Positions 51,213-59,421 of a stretch of DNA of 64,000 nucleotides are shown here, piece after piece. This DNA is from JAFALK01 sp042701975 (GTDB lineage: Bacteria > Pseudomonadota > Gammaproteobacteria > Burkholderiales > Burkholderiaceae_C), in assembly GCA_042701975.1 (NCBI GenBank), contig CP170561.1, positions 3,286,001 to 3,350,000 on the forward strand. Direction: 5' to 3'. A program made the position numbers and the translations under genes. The notes under the pieces are model-generated. The model did no database searches, was not told the origin of the DNA, and saw only the letters and a list, made by a program, of their open reading frames with translations. How positions within the stretch are numbered: the first letter of the stretch is position 1; each line of letters starts with the position of its first letter.

Positions 51213-51917
51213 TTGGCATCACCCTATTGCGGCGCTCAGAATCGTCTAGTCGAAGCGCTGCCGCTGGCCACGAAGCGTCGCTTCCTGAGGGAGTGCGAAC
51301 TGGTTGACTTGGTGCGGTTTGAGATTCTCTACGCTGCAAATCGTGCGCCTGCACAGGTTCATTTCCCCGTCAGCGGCTTCGTTTCACTGACCGCGAGCAT
51401 GGATGGCCATACCGGCCTCGAGGTCGGCATGGTGGGGCGAGAGGGGATGCTGGGTGATTTTGTTTCGCTCGGCGTCACCGACTCGCCGCTCAACGCTGTC
51501 GTACAGGGATCCGGAACCGCCTGGCGCATGTCCGTATCGCAATTCCGTCGGGAGATGGCGCAAGATCTTGCGCTGCGGAGTACCGTCAATCGGTACCTTT
51601 ACGTGCGCATCGCGCAACTGGCCAGCCGTGCTGCTTGTGTGAAATTCCATTTGATTGGGTCGCGTCTGGCGCGCTGGCTGCTGATGAGCCATGACCGTGC
51701 CGGAGCAAACTCGTTCTTTGTGACCCATGAGGTGCTCGCATGCGTGCTTGGCGTGCGGCGGGTCAGCGTCACGCAGGCGGCCAACGCTCTCCAACAAGCC
51801 GGACTGATCAGCTACAAGCGCGGAGAGATCACAGTTCTCCGGAGACGCGACCTCGAGCGGATTTCTTGCAGCTGCTATTCGGCGGATATCGCTCGATACG
51901 ACGCTCAGTTCGGGTAG
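51213..51917 (+). CDS. Crp/Fnr family transcriptional regulator
   Basis: A 234-aa regulator. The N-terminal beta-barrel (VHFPVSGFVSLTASMDGHTG; EVGMVGREGMLGDFVSLGV) and C-terminal HTH_Crp (FFVTHEVLACVLGVRRVSVT, about residues 168-190) are intact. It lacks the FNR cysteine cluster at the N-terminus. The start is TTG at 51213 after GGGAGG. It sits 45 bases after the broken paralogue; the two are tandem duplicates that have diverged widely. Confidence 0.88.
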   Translation: MASPYCGAQNRLVEALPLATKRRFLRECELVDLVRFEILYAANRAPAQVHFPVSGFVSLTASMDGHTGLEVGMVGREGMLGDFVSLGVTDSPLNAVVQGSGTAWRMSVSQFRREMAQDLALRSTVNRYLYVRIAQLASRAACVKFHLIGSRLARWLLMSHDRAGANSFFVTHEVLACVLGVRRVSVTQAANALQQAGLISYKRGEITVLRRRDLERISCSCYSADIARYDAQFG

Positions 51918-51993
51918 TTGCGTTCACTACCGCACCGACCATAGAGGCCGATTGCGTCACAAGGAAGCTGAAGCACTTGATGGAAGAACTAGC

Positions 51994-52860
51994 ATGCAGC
52001 ATCTACCGCCCACATTGGCGTCAGGCAGGCAACATAGCTGGCCATATCGCGGCGCACTAGCTCGTCATGAGGCTTTTGACTGGCGGGGAGCGCTTCTGAG
52101 CCTGAGTCAAGGTCTGCGCCTTGGCGTCGTCGCTTGCACTGGATACCAAGCAACGGCGGTGGCCCCTGACCTCAACGCACGTTTGATGAAGAGCCTGCAG
52201 GCGCTTGAGCACTTACAACAAATGTTGCCGAGGATGGTCGACCGCTGCGATCAGCTGGAAGTTAGAGTGAACTGTACCGAAGCTGCGCTGGCATCCTCTC
52301 AAGCTGAGCTTGCCGGGTCGCAGCACGACGAGCGACGTGCCCGTCATCAAGCAACGCACGACGCGCTGACCTCATTGCCGAACAGCCGCCATTTCCGTGA
52401 GCAGCTGGAGCGCATCTTGAACCAGGCAGCGGTTAGAAACAGTAGCGTGGCTGTCTTCTATCTTGACCTGGATGGATTCAAGTCCGTCAACGATCTTCAC
52501 GGGCATGAAGTAGGCGACGAACTTCTCAAGATCGTAGCGGCGAGGATGGATCGGCATGTTCGAAGCGAAGACCTGGCCAGTCGCCTTGGGGGTGACGAGT
52601 TCGCTTGCTTGCGGCAGGGAAGATGCGATCGGGGGCAGTTAGGAATGTGGGCCGAAAAGCTCTATCAATTGCTCTCGGAACCAATGAGGATTGGCCCCCT
52701 GCGTCTGACCGTCACGGCGAGCATCGGCGTTGCAATCTATCCAGATGACGGTGTCAGCGTCGCAGAGCTTCTTCGCAACGCTGATGCGGCGATGTATCGC
52801 GCGAAAAGAGGTCAGAGCGGAGCAAGCTTCTTTGTCCACGATCTTGTGACGGGGGCCTAG
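51994..52860 (+). CDS. GGDEF domain diguanylate cyclase
   Basis: A 288-aa cyclic di-GMP synthase. The first 110 residues are helical, ending in a coiled coil (LEVRVNCTEAALASSQAELA), and the GGDEF domain covers about 125-285 (DALTSLPNSRHF; YLDLDGFKSVND; SRLGGDEFACL; SIGVAIYP). The inhibitory I-site RSED lies exactly five residues before GGDEF, so product feedback is expected. No transmembrane or sensor domain is recognised. The ATG at 51994 is used; a TTG at 51952 is possible. Confidence 0.88.
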   Translation: MQHLPPTLASGRQHSWPYRGALARHEAFDWRGALLSLSQGLRLGVVACTGYQATAVAPDLNARLMKSLQALEHLQQMLPRMVDRCDQLEVRVNCTEAALASSQAELAGSQHDERRARHQATHDALTSLPNSRHFREQLERILNQAAVRNSSVAVFYLDLDGFKSVNDLHGHEVGDELLKIVAARMDRHVRSEDLASRLGGDEFACLRQGRCDRGQLGMWAEKLYQLLSEPMRIGPLRLTVTASIGVAIYPDDGVSVAELLRNADAAMYRAKRGQSGASFFVHDLVTGA

Positions 52861-53237
52861 GCACCACATGCGCCCTTTGGACGCAGGAGTTGGGTGCGCT
52901 TGGCTCGATGCCAACATGGATGCATGAAGCTCTGGAGATGAACGTCGTACCTCGGAGAATCCGGCTGGCAGTGTGAGCTTGGGCGATGTCGCAGAACGGG
53001 CTCATGGCGTTCCCCATGGTAGAGAAGAGGAAGGTCGCAGAGACCTTCAAGAGTCATTGATTTCAGCCGCCCTGCCGGCATTCATCTCGAAATGTCCGCC
53101 GTGGCAACCGATGCGCCATCGAGGACCTGATGTTGGTGCCGGCACTCCTGGAAAGGTCAGAATCTGTGGTGGCCACATGACCTGGACTGCAGATCTGCGT
53201 AGCTCTTGACCTTCATGGCGCCCTTCCTTTGACTCCT
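52861..53237. other. Intergenic stretch
   Basis: 377 bases between the GGDEF gene and the coiled-coil gene. No frame on either strand has family features, and no terminator with a U-tract was recognised. Confidence 0.5.
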
Positions 53238-53522
53238 CTATATGCGGGCCTTTACCTCGTGGAAGGAGTGAACAAGTGCATCGCGCAGGCGATCCATATC
53301 CGTAGTCCACTGATGCCAAGACGCTTCGCTGGCGGCGTTGAGTTCTCCCCACTTGCTGAGTGCGTCGCGGGAATGGCCGCGAAGCTTGGTCAGCTCGGCC
53401 TCGTAGTTTTCACGGCCCTCGCGCAAGGCGTGCACTGCCTTGTCCTCGAGGGATTCGAGCTTGTCGTTCAATTTGTCGAGTTCGAGCTTCATGTTCTCGA
53501 CATAGATTTCGCGTGCAGTCAT
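53238..53522 (-). CDS. Coiled-coil hypothetical protein
   Basis: A 94-aa all-helical protein with heptad-like Leu spacing (VENMKLELDKLNDKLESLED; NYEAELTKLRGHSRDAL). Proteins of this kind are common next to small stress genes in Burkholderiales. The ATG at 53522 starts MTAREIYVENM. No binding site or catalytic motif is visible. Confidence 0.72.
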   Translation of the reverse strand: MTAREIYVENMKLELDKLNDKLESLEDKAVHALREGRENYEAELTKLRGHSRDALSKWGELNAASEASWHQWTTDMDRLRDALVHSFHEVKARI

Positions 53523-53769
53523 AGTCGCATTCCCGTTGGGTTAGTCGTCAACACAGGTGGAAGCAAACCCATCGACGTCCGAGCACCGAATCTGCGGTTT
53601 GATGCCTCACCCGGATAGGTGCTTGTCCAGTAGACGAGCACCTAGCTTGACGACCGTACGGTGGAATGTCGGTGCGCCAGACCACGCTCGGGAAGAATTA
53701 GAAGGTGACTCGCATCCGGCAGCGGCCTGTCGCTTGTTGCCGTCAGCTTTGGCGTGGACCGACGCTCTT

Positions 53770-54081
53770 TCACAGAGCCGGAAACGGCTTCAATACGCGA
53801 CCCGACGCATTTGCCAGCCTCCCGGTGGCAGGTTGAACGGCGCTTGCGGCGAACGTGCCGGACAGCGTCAAGGTCATCTGCTTGCGAACGTTCTCGCCGG
53901 TCGTCGTGAGGCGCAGCGCGCCGCCATTCCACTCCAGCCAATTCAGAGCGACGTAGTCGTCAATGTAGCCCTCTGCGATTTCGGACGCACGGCAGCGGTC
54001 AAGAAGATCGACCGTGGCCAGCAGCCGGTCGCGGAGTAACTCTCGTCTTGCCGACATATGTGGAGATGAAATGGCATTCAT
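53770..54081 (-). CDS. Hypothetical protein
   Basis: A 103-aa frame. The N-terminal 70 residues look like a winged-helix fold (ELLRDRLLATVDLLDRCRAS; GYIDDYVALNWLEWNGGALR; LTTTGENVRKQM), so it may bind DNA. The tail is low complexity. No strong Shine-Dalgarno sequence; an ATG at 54058 is an alternative start. Confidence 0.5.
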   Translation of the reverse strand: MNAISSPHMSARRELLRDRLLATVDLLDRCRASEIAEGYIDDYVALNWLEWNGGALRLTTTGENVRKQMTLTLSGTFAASAVQPATGRLANASGRVLKPFPAL

Positions 54082-54529
54082 AAGGGCAGTTGAACCTTTT
54101 CTATGACGTCCTCTGTGCGTACAGCGGATGGACTTAGCCTATCGAGGTCCGATGTACAGGTCCGTGCGGTGTCGTACATAGAGGTGAAGGCGTGGCGTCT
54201 CCATGGGGACCGTTGCCCGCCCAAGTGCCGCGCGAAGCCTCGAACTCGCCCGTCCGTAGGCGGTCGCTGGTGAGCTTCCGCTTCGGTGGCCGCTAGTTGA
54301 CTGCTATCGCTGCAACACGGTTGGCCGCTCGATGACATAACCAGCGGCGCGGATCAGCGCCAACTAGCATGGCGTTCAACCTTGGCCAGCGGGCGCACGA
54401 GCACCGCGCTGCAGAGCGCGCAAAGAAGGTCCGAAGCGCCGCAGGACCGTCTAGTTAATCGGCGGGATCGTCTTGCGCCTTTTCGCGTGGCGCTCAGTGG
54501 AGGGACTTGCTTACGCGTGCGCTACTTGA
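54082..54529. other. Intergenic stretch
   Basis: 448 bases without a supportable gene. Short frames exist on the minus strand but are Ser/Arg-rich shadows. No repeats or RNA genes recognised. Confidence 0.5.
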
Positions 54530-54820
54530 TTAGGACGCCTTCTGCTTTCGGGGCTTGCGAGTGCCGGGAGGCGTGTTCTTTTGCAAGACCTCTTCAAGCT
54601 CTGCAATGAACTCTGCCAATTCGATATCCAGCGCACCCAGCCAACGCCTGAGCTCGAGCACATCAATACGGCGGGCACCACGCTCGGTTCGACTGACTAA
54701 TGCCTGCTGCCAGTCGAGCCGTGAAGCCAGCTCCGTTTGTGTAACGCCTTGAGCCTCCCGACAGTGCTTGAGCAAATCAAGGAACAGGCGGTGCTCAGGG
54801 GAATAGATTGTCTTTTGCAT
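54530..54820 (-). CDS. XRE family transcriptional regulator
   Basis: A 96-aa protein with a Cro/C1-type HTH at about residues 12-65 (LLKHCREAQGVTQTELASRL; ALVSRTERGARRIDVLELRR) and a Lys/Arg-rich tail. The ATG at 54820 is used because the upstream extension is not protein-like and would cover the operator at 54866-54886. A stand-alone gene, probably autoregulated. Confidence 0.82.
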   Translation of the reverse strand: MQKTIYSPEHRLFLDLLKHCREAQGVTQTELASRLDWQQALVSRTERGARRIDVLELRRWLGALDIELAEFIAELEEVLQKNTPPGTRKPRKQKAS

Positions 54821-54865
54821 CGGCCACGTGAAAGTTCGTGGTCGGCACGATGTCGCTTCATAGAA

Positions 54866-54886
54866 AATAATACGAAACGTACTATT
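54866..54886. promoter_or_regulatory. Candidate operator of the XRE regulator
   Basis: AATAATACG-AAA-CGTACTATT, a 9-bp inverted repeat with one mismatch, 46 bases upstream of the XRE start codon. It is strikingly AT-rich for this region. Autoregulation is inferred from position. Confidence 0.55.
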
Positions 54887-55059
54887 CTTGGCATAATTGC
54901 CGTGCGATCTCAGCTCAGCGGAGGTCGCGAGTAGTGGCAAATCCCCTGCTGTAGCGACCGACATCTAGCTCGAGCATGGTCCTCACGGTGGATGGGTTGA
55001 TTCAAACGGAGATTCGCCGAGGCCCCGAATTCAGGCAAAGGCACGAGAGGGGTTTGACC

Positions 55060-55695
55060 ATGAGCAAACGCGAGGATCAGGACTCGATTGCCAGATGGCT
55101 GATGAGACCGCTTTGTCGAAGCTATGCCGCCGTAACAGTGAGGAACACTCGCGTGCGGCGAGCTGGGTTTCGAGGCGCATTGGATGAGCACATTCAATGG
55201 GGCTTGGGATCTGTTCCTGGCGGGGAGTTCGAAGTTTTGGGTGCCTGGACTGAGCGGGGCAGGGGAGCGACGGTGTCGCCAATTCTGCTTCTGGACCTTG
55301 AAGAGCGGGGCGTCCGGAGCATCGGGGCTCTGATTGGCGGCGCGGCGGACGCGGCCGACCAGCCTGTGAGCGCCGGCGCGATGAATGGTGTTGCAGTCAT
55401 TGCTGCACAAGGTTTGGCGTTGCGGGAGTCGAAAGCGCTGAATGGGCGTCGAACTGCCACGCGCAGGGCCGCTTTTGCCCTAGACGAATTGGCTGAGGAT
55501 CTGAATCGTCGTCTGCGAGCCGCGGTGAATCGTCGTGGTGTCTTCGTAGACGACGGTGAAGCCCTGAGCTTCGTCGCGGCCTTCCTGCAGCGCGCAGATC
55601 TCGGATTGGGTCAGCCGCCTCAATGGCTTGGGTTCAGCCTCCTGCGCTCAGCGGCCATGCCGGCGCCCGCCGTATCTGCGGTTCGCCGAGGCTGA
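55060..55695 (+). CDS. IS256 (mutator)-like transposase-derived protein lacking catalytic residues
   Basis: A 211-aa protein. The stretch AAVTVRNTRVRRAGFRGALD through FEVLGAWTERGRGATVSPIL and LLDLEERGVRSIGALIGGAA follows the IS256 DDE pattern (D-A-V-x-V-K-x-R ... EVLGLW ... DLKxRGV ... DGL). The first Asp position reads Ala and the second DGL reads AAD, so catalysis is probably lost. There is no terminal inverted repeat evidence. It ends 12 bases before an ECF sigma gene on the same strand. A domesticated DNA-binding role is possible; the family match is by eye. Confidence 0.5.
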   Translation: MSKREDQDSIARWLMRPLCRSYAAVTVRNTRVRRAGFRGALDEHIQWGLGSVPGGEFEVLGAWTERGRGATVSPILLLDLEERGVRSIGALIGGAADAADQPVSAGAMNGVAVIAAQGLALRESKALNGRRTATRRAAFALDELAEDLNRRLRAAVNRRGVFVDDGEALSFVAAFLQRADLGLGQPPQWLGFSLLRSAAMPAPAVSAVRRG

Positions 55696-55707
55696 TGGAG
55701 GCGCGCC

Positions 55708-56187
55708 GTGATCAAGGATCTGCAGCATGCGTTCGCGAAGGTCAAGGCTGCACTGATGCGCCGCGGCCGTACGGAGCATGACGCGGAGGATTTGCTGCAG
55801 GAAGCCTGGATCCGCTTTTCCATCTATGAGCGCGAGCAGGTGGTCGACAAGCCGGACGCGCTGCTCATGAAGGTAGCTCTGAATCTCTCCATCGACAGGC
55901 ACCGCGCGGAGCTGACTCGCGGCGAAGAGGTGATGCTCGAGGATGTGGTGCTGATCGACACGGCGCCGGCTGCGGAGGATGTCCTGTTGGCCCGTGAGCG
56001 CATGCAGCGCTTGAGCTTGTGTCTGGGCCGCCTCAGTGAGAAGACTCGCACCATCTTTCTGGCATATCGGCTGGAAGGGCGGTCTTATAAAGAGATCGCT
56101 CAGAGCTACGGGGTGAGCACGAGCACCGTGGAAAAGCATGTGGCCAGGGCAACGATGCTGCTGACGGACTGGATGGACGGGTGGTAG
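55708..56187 (+). CDS. ECF RNA polymerase sigma factor
   Basis: A 159-aa sigma-70 family factor with region 2 (DAEDLLQEAWIRFSIYERE; about residues 25-45) and region 4 (EGRSYKEIAQSYGVSTSTVE, about 120-140). It resembles FecI-type factors and is a paralogue of the gene at 57782. The GTG at 55708 is the start; no anti-sigma gene follows, as the next gene is convergent. Confidence 0.9.
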   Translation: MIKDLQHAFAKVKAALMRRGRTEHDAEDLLQEAWIRFSIYEREQVVDKPDALLMKVALNLSIDRHRAELTRGEEVMLEDVVLIDTAPAAEDVLLARERMQRLSLCLGRLSEKTRTIFLAYRLEGRSYKEIAQSYGVSTSTVEKHVARATMLLTDWMDGW

Positions 56188-56276
56188 CCGTGCGAAGGGA
56201 GGTTGGTGCGACTTGCGCACGCGCCCAGGTTGCATGGATGGAGCGGCGGGCGGTGTTTGCGGGACGGCGTACTGGG

Positions 56277-57065
56277 TCAGGTGGATTCGAGCAGTCCGTA
56301 GGCTGCAGCGCGTTGCGCCGAGTATTTTCTGTTCGAGCAGCGCAGCCGGACATTGATACGCTGGAAGCGCGAGTTCACCGACGACTCGCTCATGCCGGTC
56401 ACCTGCGCGATCTCCTTCGTGCCGAGCCCCTGCCATTCGAAAGCCAGCAGACTCAAGTCCGCTGGCTGGAGATGGGCTGTGGTCCTCAGCTGCTTCTGCA
56501 GATGGCGCGACAGCCAGTCGTGCAGTTCGGCCGCCAGCGCGCGGGCCAAGGAGCGGACCGCACGGGCCTCGGGGCCTTCAAAGTCGTCAGGAATGTCGCT
56601 GCCGATGCAAAGCATCTCCGACCTTCGCGTGGGTGTGTTCTCGGGCGTCGGCACGACCAAACAAGACCTGAATCCGTACTCGCCGGCCAATTGAAGAGCG
56701 GCCGCGTCCAGGTTGCGACGCGTACGGAACTCGTGGTCGGTGGCCGGTACGGTATGGCTCTTGGCAAACCGGAACCAGGGGTGGTTGAGCAGCAGCTCCT
56801 GGTTGCTGTGCGCGAGGGCGATGGCCGGGTGGCAGGCGAAGAGCGTGAAGCAGGACGTGTCCATCCCGTCTTCGGGGATGGCGGCTGTGAAGATGCTGCC
56901 GGTGGCTCCCATCGCCAGCGTTGCTTGGGCCAGGCGATCGAGGAGGGCTGGCGGATCCAACGCCAAGTGAAGCCGGGTGATGGCCTCGATGACCTGTGTG
57001 GCGTAGTCAGGAGCTTGGGCTCTCACCCGGATCGAGGCTGAGCGGGCCGGCATGGGTGAAGACAT
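56277..57065 (-). CDS. LuxR family transcriptional regulator with autoinducer-binding domain
   Basis: A 262-aa regulator. The N-terminal domain (about residues 30-180) fits the autoinducer-binding fold (FTLFACHPAIALAHSNQELL; HPWFRFAKSHTVPATDHEF), with a GerE HTH at the C-terminus (WQGLGTKEIAQVTGMSESSV). No luxI gene is present in the window, so it may be a solo. GGGAG lies 6-10 bases before the ATG at 57065. Confidence 0.82.
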   Translation of the reverse strand: MSSPMPARSASIRVRAQAPDYATQVIEAITRLHLALDPPALLDRLAQATLAMGATGSIFTAAIPEDGMDTSCFTLFACHPAIALAHSNQELLLNHPWFRFAKSHTVPATDHEFRTRRNLDAAALQLAGEYGFRSCLVVPTPENTPTRRSEMLCIGSDIPDDFEGPEARAVRSLARALAAELHDWLSRHLQKQLRTTAHLQPADLSLLAFEWQGLGTKEIAQVTGMSESSVNSRFQRINVRLRCSNRKYSAQRAAAYGLLEST

Positions 57066-57327
57066 GTTCGAACTCCCTTTTGACCTGCGCAAACAGAACG
57101 GGGTCTTCGAATCGGAGCGATCCGGTCGTCAGGCAGGTGTCGAACTGGTCGAGTGTCGTGAAGAGCGTCCACGACTCGACATTCGCGTTGTGTTTCACCT
57201 GCAATCGGCGACCTACGGCAACGCCCGTCGAGATCCCGACGAGCGAGATATGGCGCGCATCGCAGAGCGCACCAGCGTTTTCTGGCCTGCATTGCGGCGA
57301 GATCGTTGTGTCATTCACTCGAACCAT
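57007..57327 (-). CDS. Hypothetical protein upstream of the LuxR gene
   Basis: A 106-aa frame overlapping the LuxR start by 59 bases. The C-terminal half (WTLFTTLDQFDTCLTTGSLR; LFAQVKREFEHVFTHAGPLS) reads like real protein. The ATG at 57327 is chosen; the frame is open to 57468. Not LuxI-like. No family recognised. Confidence 0.45.
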   Translation of the reverse strand: MVRVNDTTISPQCRPENAGALCDARHISLVGISTGVAVGRRLQVKHNANVESWTLFTTLDQFDTCLTTGSLRFEDPVLFAQVKREFEHVFTHAGPLSLDPGESPSS

Positions 57328-57781
57328 GGCGACGTGCCCCTGATGACGGCAGGTGGAGGCTGGAAGCCCACTGCTCTGTTTGCGGTATGGATCCAATGCC
57401 GTCGGCCTTTGCATCTGCGGCACCTTCCCCACGCTGGACATCTTGAGATCGTCCGACGGGCTGCTCAAGGGGAAGGGCGCATCGATGTCGCAGCGTTCGG
57501 TGACCGTTCGGTGTGGCAGAGGTCACCGGCTTGCGTGCCAGGCGCCGCCGATCTGCGGCTCTACGCCAGGGAAGCACGCAGATCGGGTGGGACCCTGTTG
57601 CACCCTTTGGCTATGGAAAATCTTGCTCGCAGCGTCGGAGGCGTGCTGCGTGACACGCGCGCTTTCGTTCGGTCATGGCCCTGTGGGGCGTGACTTCATG
57701 AAGGTTTCTTTGTTCAAATTCTTGCGGGCCACCTAAGATTGGATCGCCGCTTTCAACTTTTATCCTTGTCGTTGAAGTGCC
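57328..57781. other. Intergenic stretch upstream of the fecI-like gene
   Basis: 454 bases with open frames on both strands but no recognisable protein. A promoter for the sigma/FecR/receptor unit should lie near its right end; a T-rich run (TTTCTTTGTTCAAATTCTTG) precedes the gene by about 50 bases. Confidence 0.45.
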
Positions 57782-58267
57782 ATGGCCAAGAGCTTGAGAT
57801 CGATCATGTCGCATGTGAAGGCGACGCTGATGCGTCGGGGGAGCAGTGCGGACGAGGCTGATGACTTGCTGCAGGAGGCTTTCGTGAAGCTCGCGTGCTA
57901 CGAGCAGGCGCACACCGTGCGTGAGCCGGAGGCATTCCTGGTCCGCGCGGCCCAGAATTTGTCGTTGGATGCGCACCGTGCCCGCAGGCGGCATGGTGAA
58001 CTGGCATTGATCGATGAACTGGACATCGCGCATCCCGGCCCCGCGGTCGAGGACATCCTCTTGAGCCGGGAGCAGGTTCGGCTGCTCAGCGAGGCGCTGG
58101 CCGCGATCGATCCCAAAACCTCGCGCATCATTCTTGCCCATCGCGTCGAGGGGGCGAGCTACGCGGAAATCGCGCGTGAGCATGGGATCACGGTCAGTGC
58201 AGTCGAGAAGCAGATTGCCAAAGCGGTGCTCCTGCTGGAACGGGCCATGGAAGGGCGCTGGCCATGA
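57782..58267 (+). CDS. fecI: ECF sigma factor, FecI-type
   Basis: A 161-aa sigma factor with region 2 (EADDLLQEAFVKLACYEQAH) and region 4 (EGASYAEIAREHGITVSAVE). It overlaps the fecR stop-start by 4 bases (ATGA at 58264) and heads a FecI/FecR/TonB-receptor unit, so it is predicted to drive the receptor gene when signalled from the outer membrane. Confidence 0.92.
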   Translation: MAKSLRSIMSHVKATLMRRGSSADEADDLLQEAFVKLACYEQAHTVREPEAFLVRAAQNLSLDAHRARRRHGELALIDELDIAHPGPAVEDILLSREQVRLLSEALAAIDPKTSRIILAHRVEGASYAEIAREHGITVSAVEKQIAKAVLLLERAMEGRWP

Positions 58268-59343
58268 AGGCACCGGGCACGCCCTTACAGGACGAGACCG
58301 ACATCGTGGTCACGCCCGAGGTCGCGGCCGAGGCAGCCGTTTGGATCGCCAAGCTGCATGGGCCTGACCGCTCATCTCGGATGGAGCGCGATTTCCTGAC
58401 CTGGCAGGCGCGCTCCGCTGCGCATCGCAAAGCGTTCGAACGCGCAACCGACATCTGGGAGATGGTGCCTCGCATCCGGGTCCAGGACGCCTTCGCCAGC
58501 GTCTCCACGCACGGCGCAGCAGTTGCCGCGGACGCGGATGGAGGTGGGTATGGCTGGCAAGGGGGACGCAGACGCTGGGCGCTCTTGATGGTGCTGCCTG
58601 CGGCCGCATTGGCGACGCTGGTGGCGGTCTTTATTCGCGGCGTCGGTGAAGACTACGCCACTCAGGTGGGCGAGCAGCGCCAGGTGGTACTTGAGGATGG
58701 GTCCCGCATGACGCTGAACACCAATACCCAGGTGCAAGTGCGCATGGGCAAGGCAGAGCGTTCGATCGAGATTGAGCACGGAGAGGCGCTGTTTGAAGTC
58801 ACCAAGGATGCGCGTCGGCCGTTTGTCGTGCACGCCGGCGGGACCGAGGTGCAGGCGATTGGTACGGTGTTTTCGGTGCGGGTGGCTGAGAGTGGTGACC
58901 ATCGGGTCGATGCTGTGGCCGTTGCGCTGGTCGAAGGCCGCGTCGCGGTGCGTCCTGATTCATGGGCGCAGCAAAAAAAGACGTCCGCAAGCTCCCCAAT
59001 TTTGATGAATGCGGGCGAGCGGCTGAATCTTGCTCGGGCCGACGCGCCCGCAACGGCGCCAACCCCTGAACGCCTCGACAAGCCGTCCATGGATCGCTTG
59101 CTGGCCTGGAAACGCAGCGAGGTGGATTTCGATGATGTGCCTTTGTCGGAGGCGATCGCCGAGATGAATCGATACAGCCGAACGCCGATCACGTTGCTCG
59201 GTGGTGATGCGCTGGCGGGATTGCGTGTCAGCGGTCAGTTCCGCACGGGGGATAACCTCGGCTTCGCCAATGCCGTCAGCACCTTGCATCGATTGCAGTT
59301 GAAAGAGCGCGCGGGACGGTTGGAGCTGTCGCTTCCTCCTTAG
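58264..59343 (+). CDS. fecR: FecR-type transmembrane anti-sigma factor
   Basis: A 359-aa inner membrane regulator. The cytoplasmic N-terminus has the DUF4880-like sigma-binding part (EAAVWIAKLHGPDRSSRMER; FLTWQARSAAHRKAFERATD), one transmembrane helix spans about residues 107-125 (WALLMVLPAAALATLVAVF), and the periplasmic FecR domain follows (EQRQVVLEDGSRMTLNTNTQ; VTKDARRPFVVHAGGTEVQA). The C-terminal STN-like part (DFDDVPLSEAIAEMNRYS) contacts the receptor. Confidence 0.94.
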   Translation: MKAPGTPLQDETDIVVTPEVAAEAAVWIAKLHGPDRSSRMERDFLTWQARSAAHRKAFERATDIWEMVPRIRVQDAFASVSTHGAAVAADADGGGYGWQGGRRRWALLMVLPAAALATLVAVFIRGVGEDYATQVGEQRQVVLEDGSRMTLNTNTQVQVRMGKAERSIEIEHGEALFEVTKDARRPFVVHAGGTEVQAIGTVFSVRVAESGDHRVDAVAVALVEGRVAVRPDSWAQQKKTSASSPILMNAGERLNLARADAPATAPTPERLDKPSMDRLLAWKRSEVDFDDVPLSEAIAEMNRYSRTPITLLGGDALAGLRVSGQFRTGDNLGFANAVSTLHRLQLKERAGRLELSLPP

Positions 59344-59421
59344 GACAAGCCCTGTCAAAATCTTTCTCGACGGCCTCGTCATCTCGGAACCACCAACACG
59401 GTAATCCGAGAGAGGCAAGAG

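Noticed and set aside
53557..54039. 160-aa plus-strand frame
   Set aside because: Overlaps a more protein-like minus-strand frame and lacks a start signal or domain.
18686..55000. A second copy of the ssrA 3' end as attachment site
   Set aside because: Scanned by eye for the T-arm/acceptor sequence and found none; a computed search would be decisive.
57052..57693. 213-aa plus-strand frame before the fecI-like gene
   Set aside because: Composition resembles a shadow, and it overlaps the better-supported LuxR gene and its upstream frame on the other strand.
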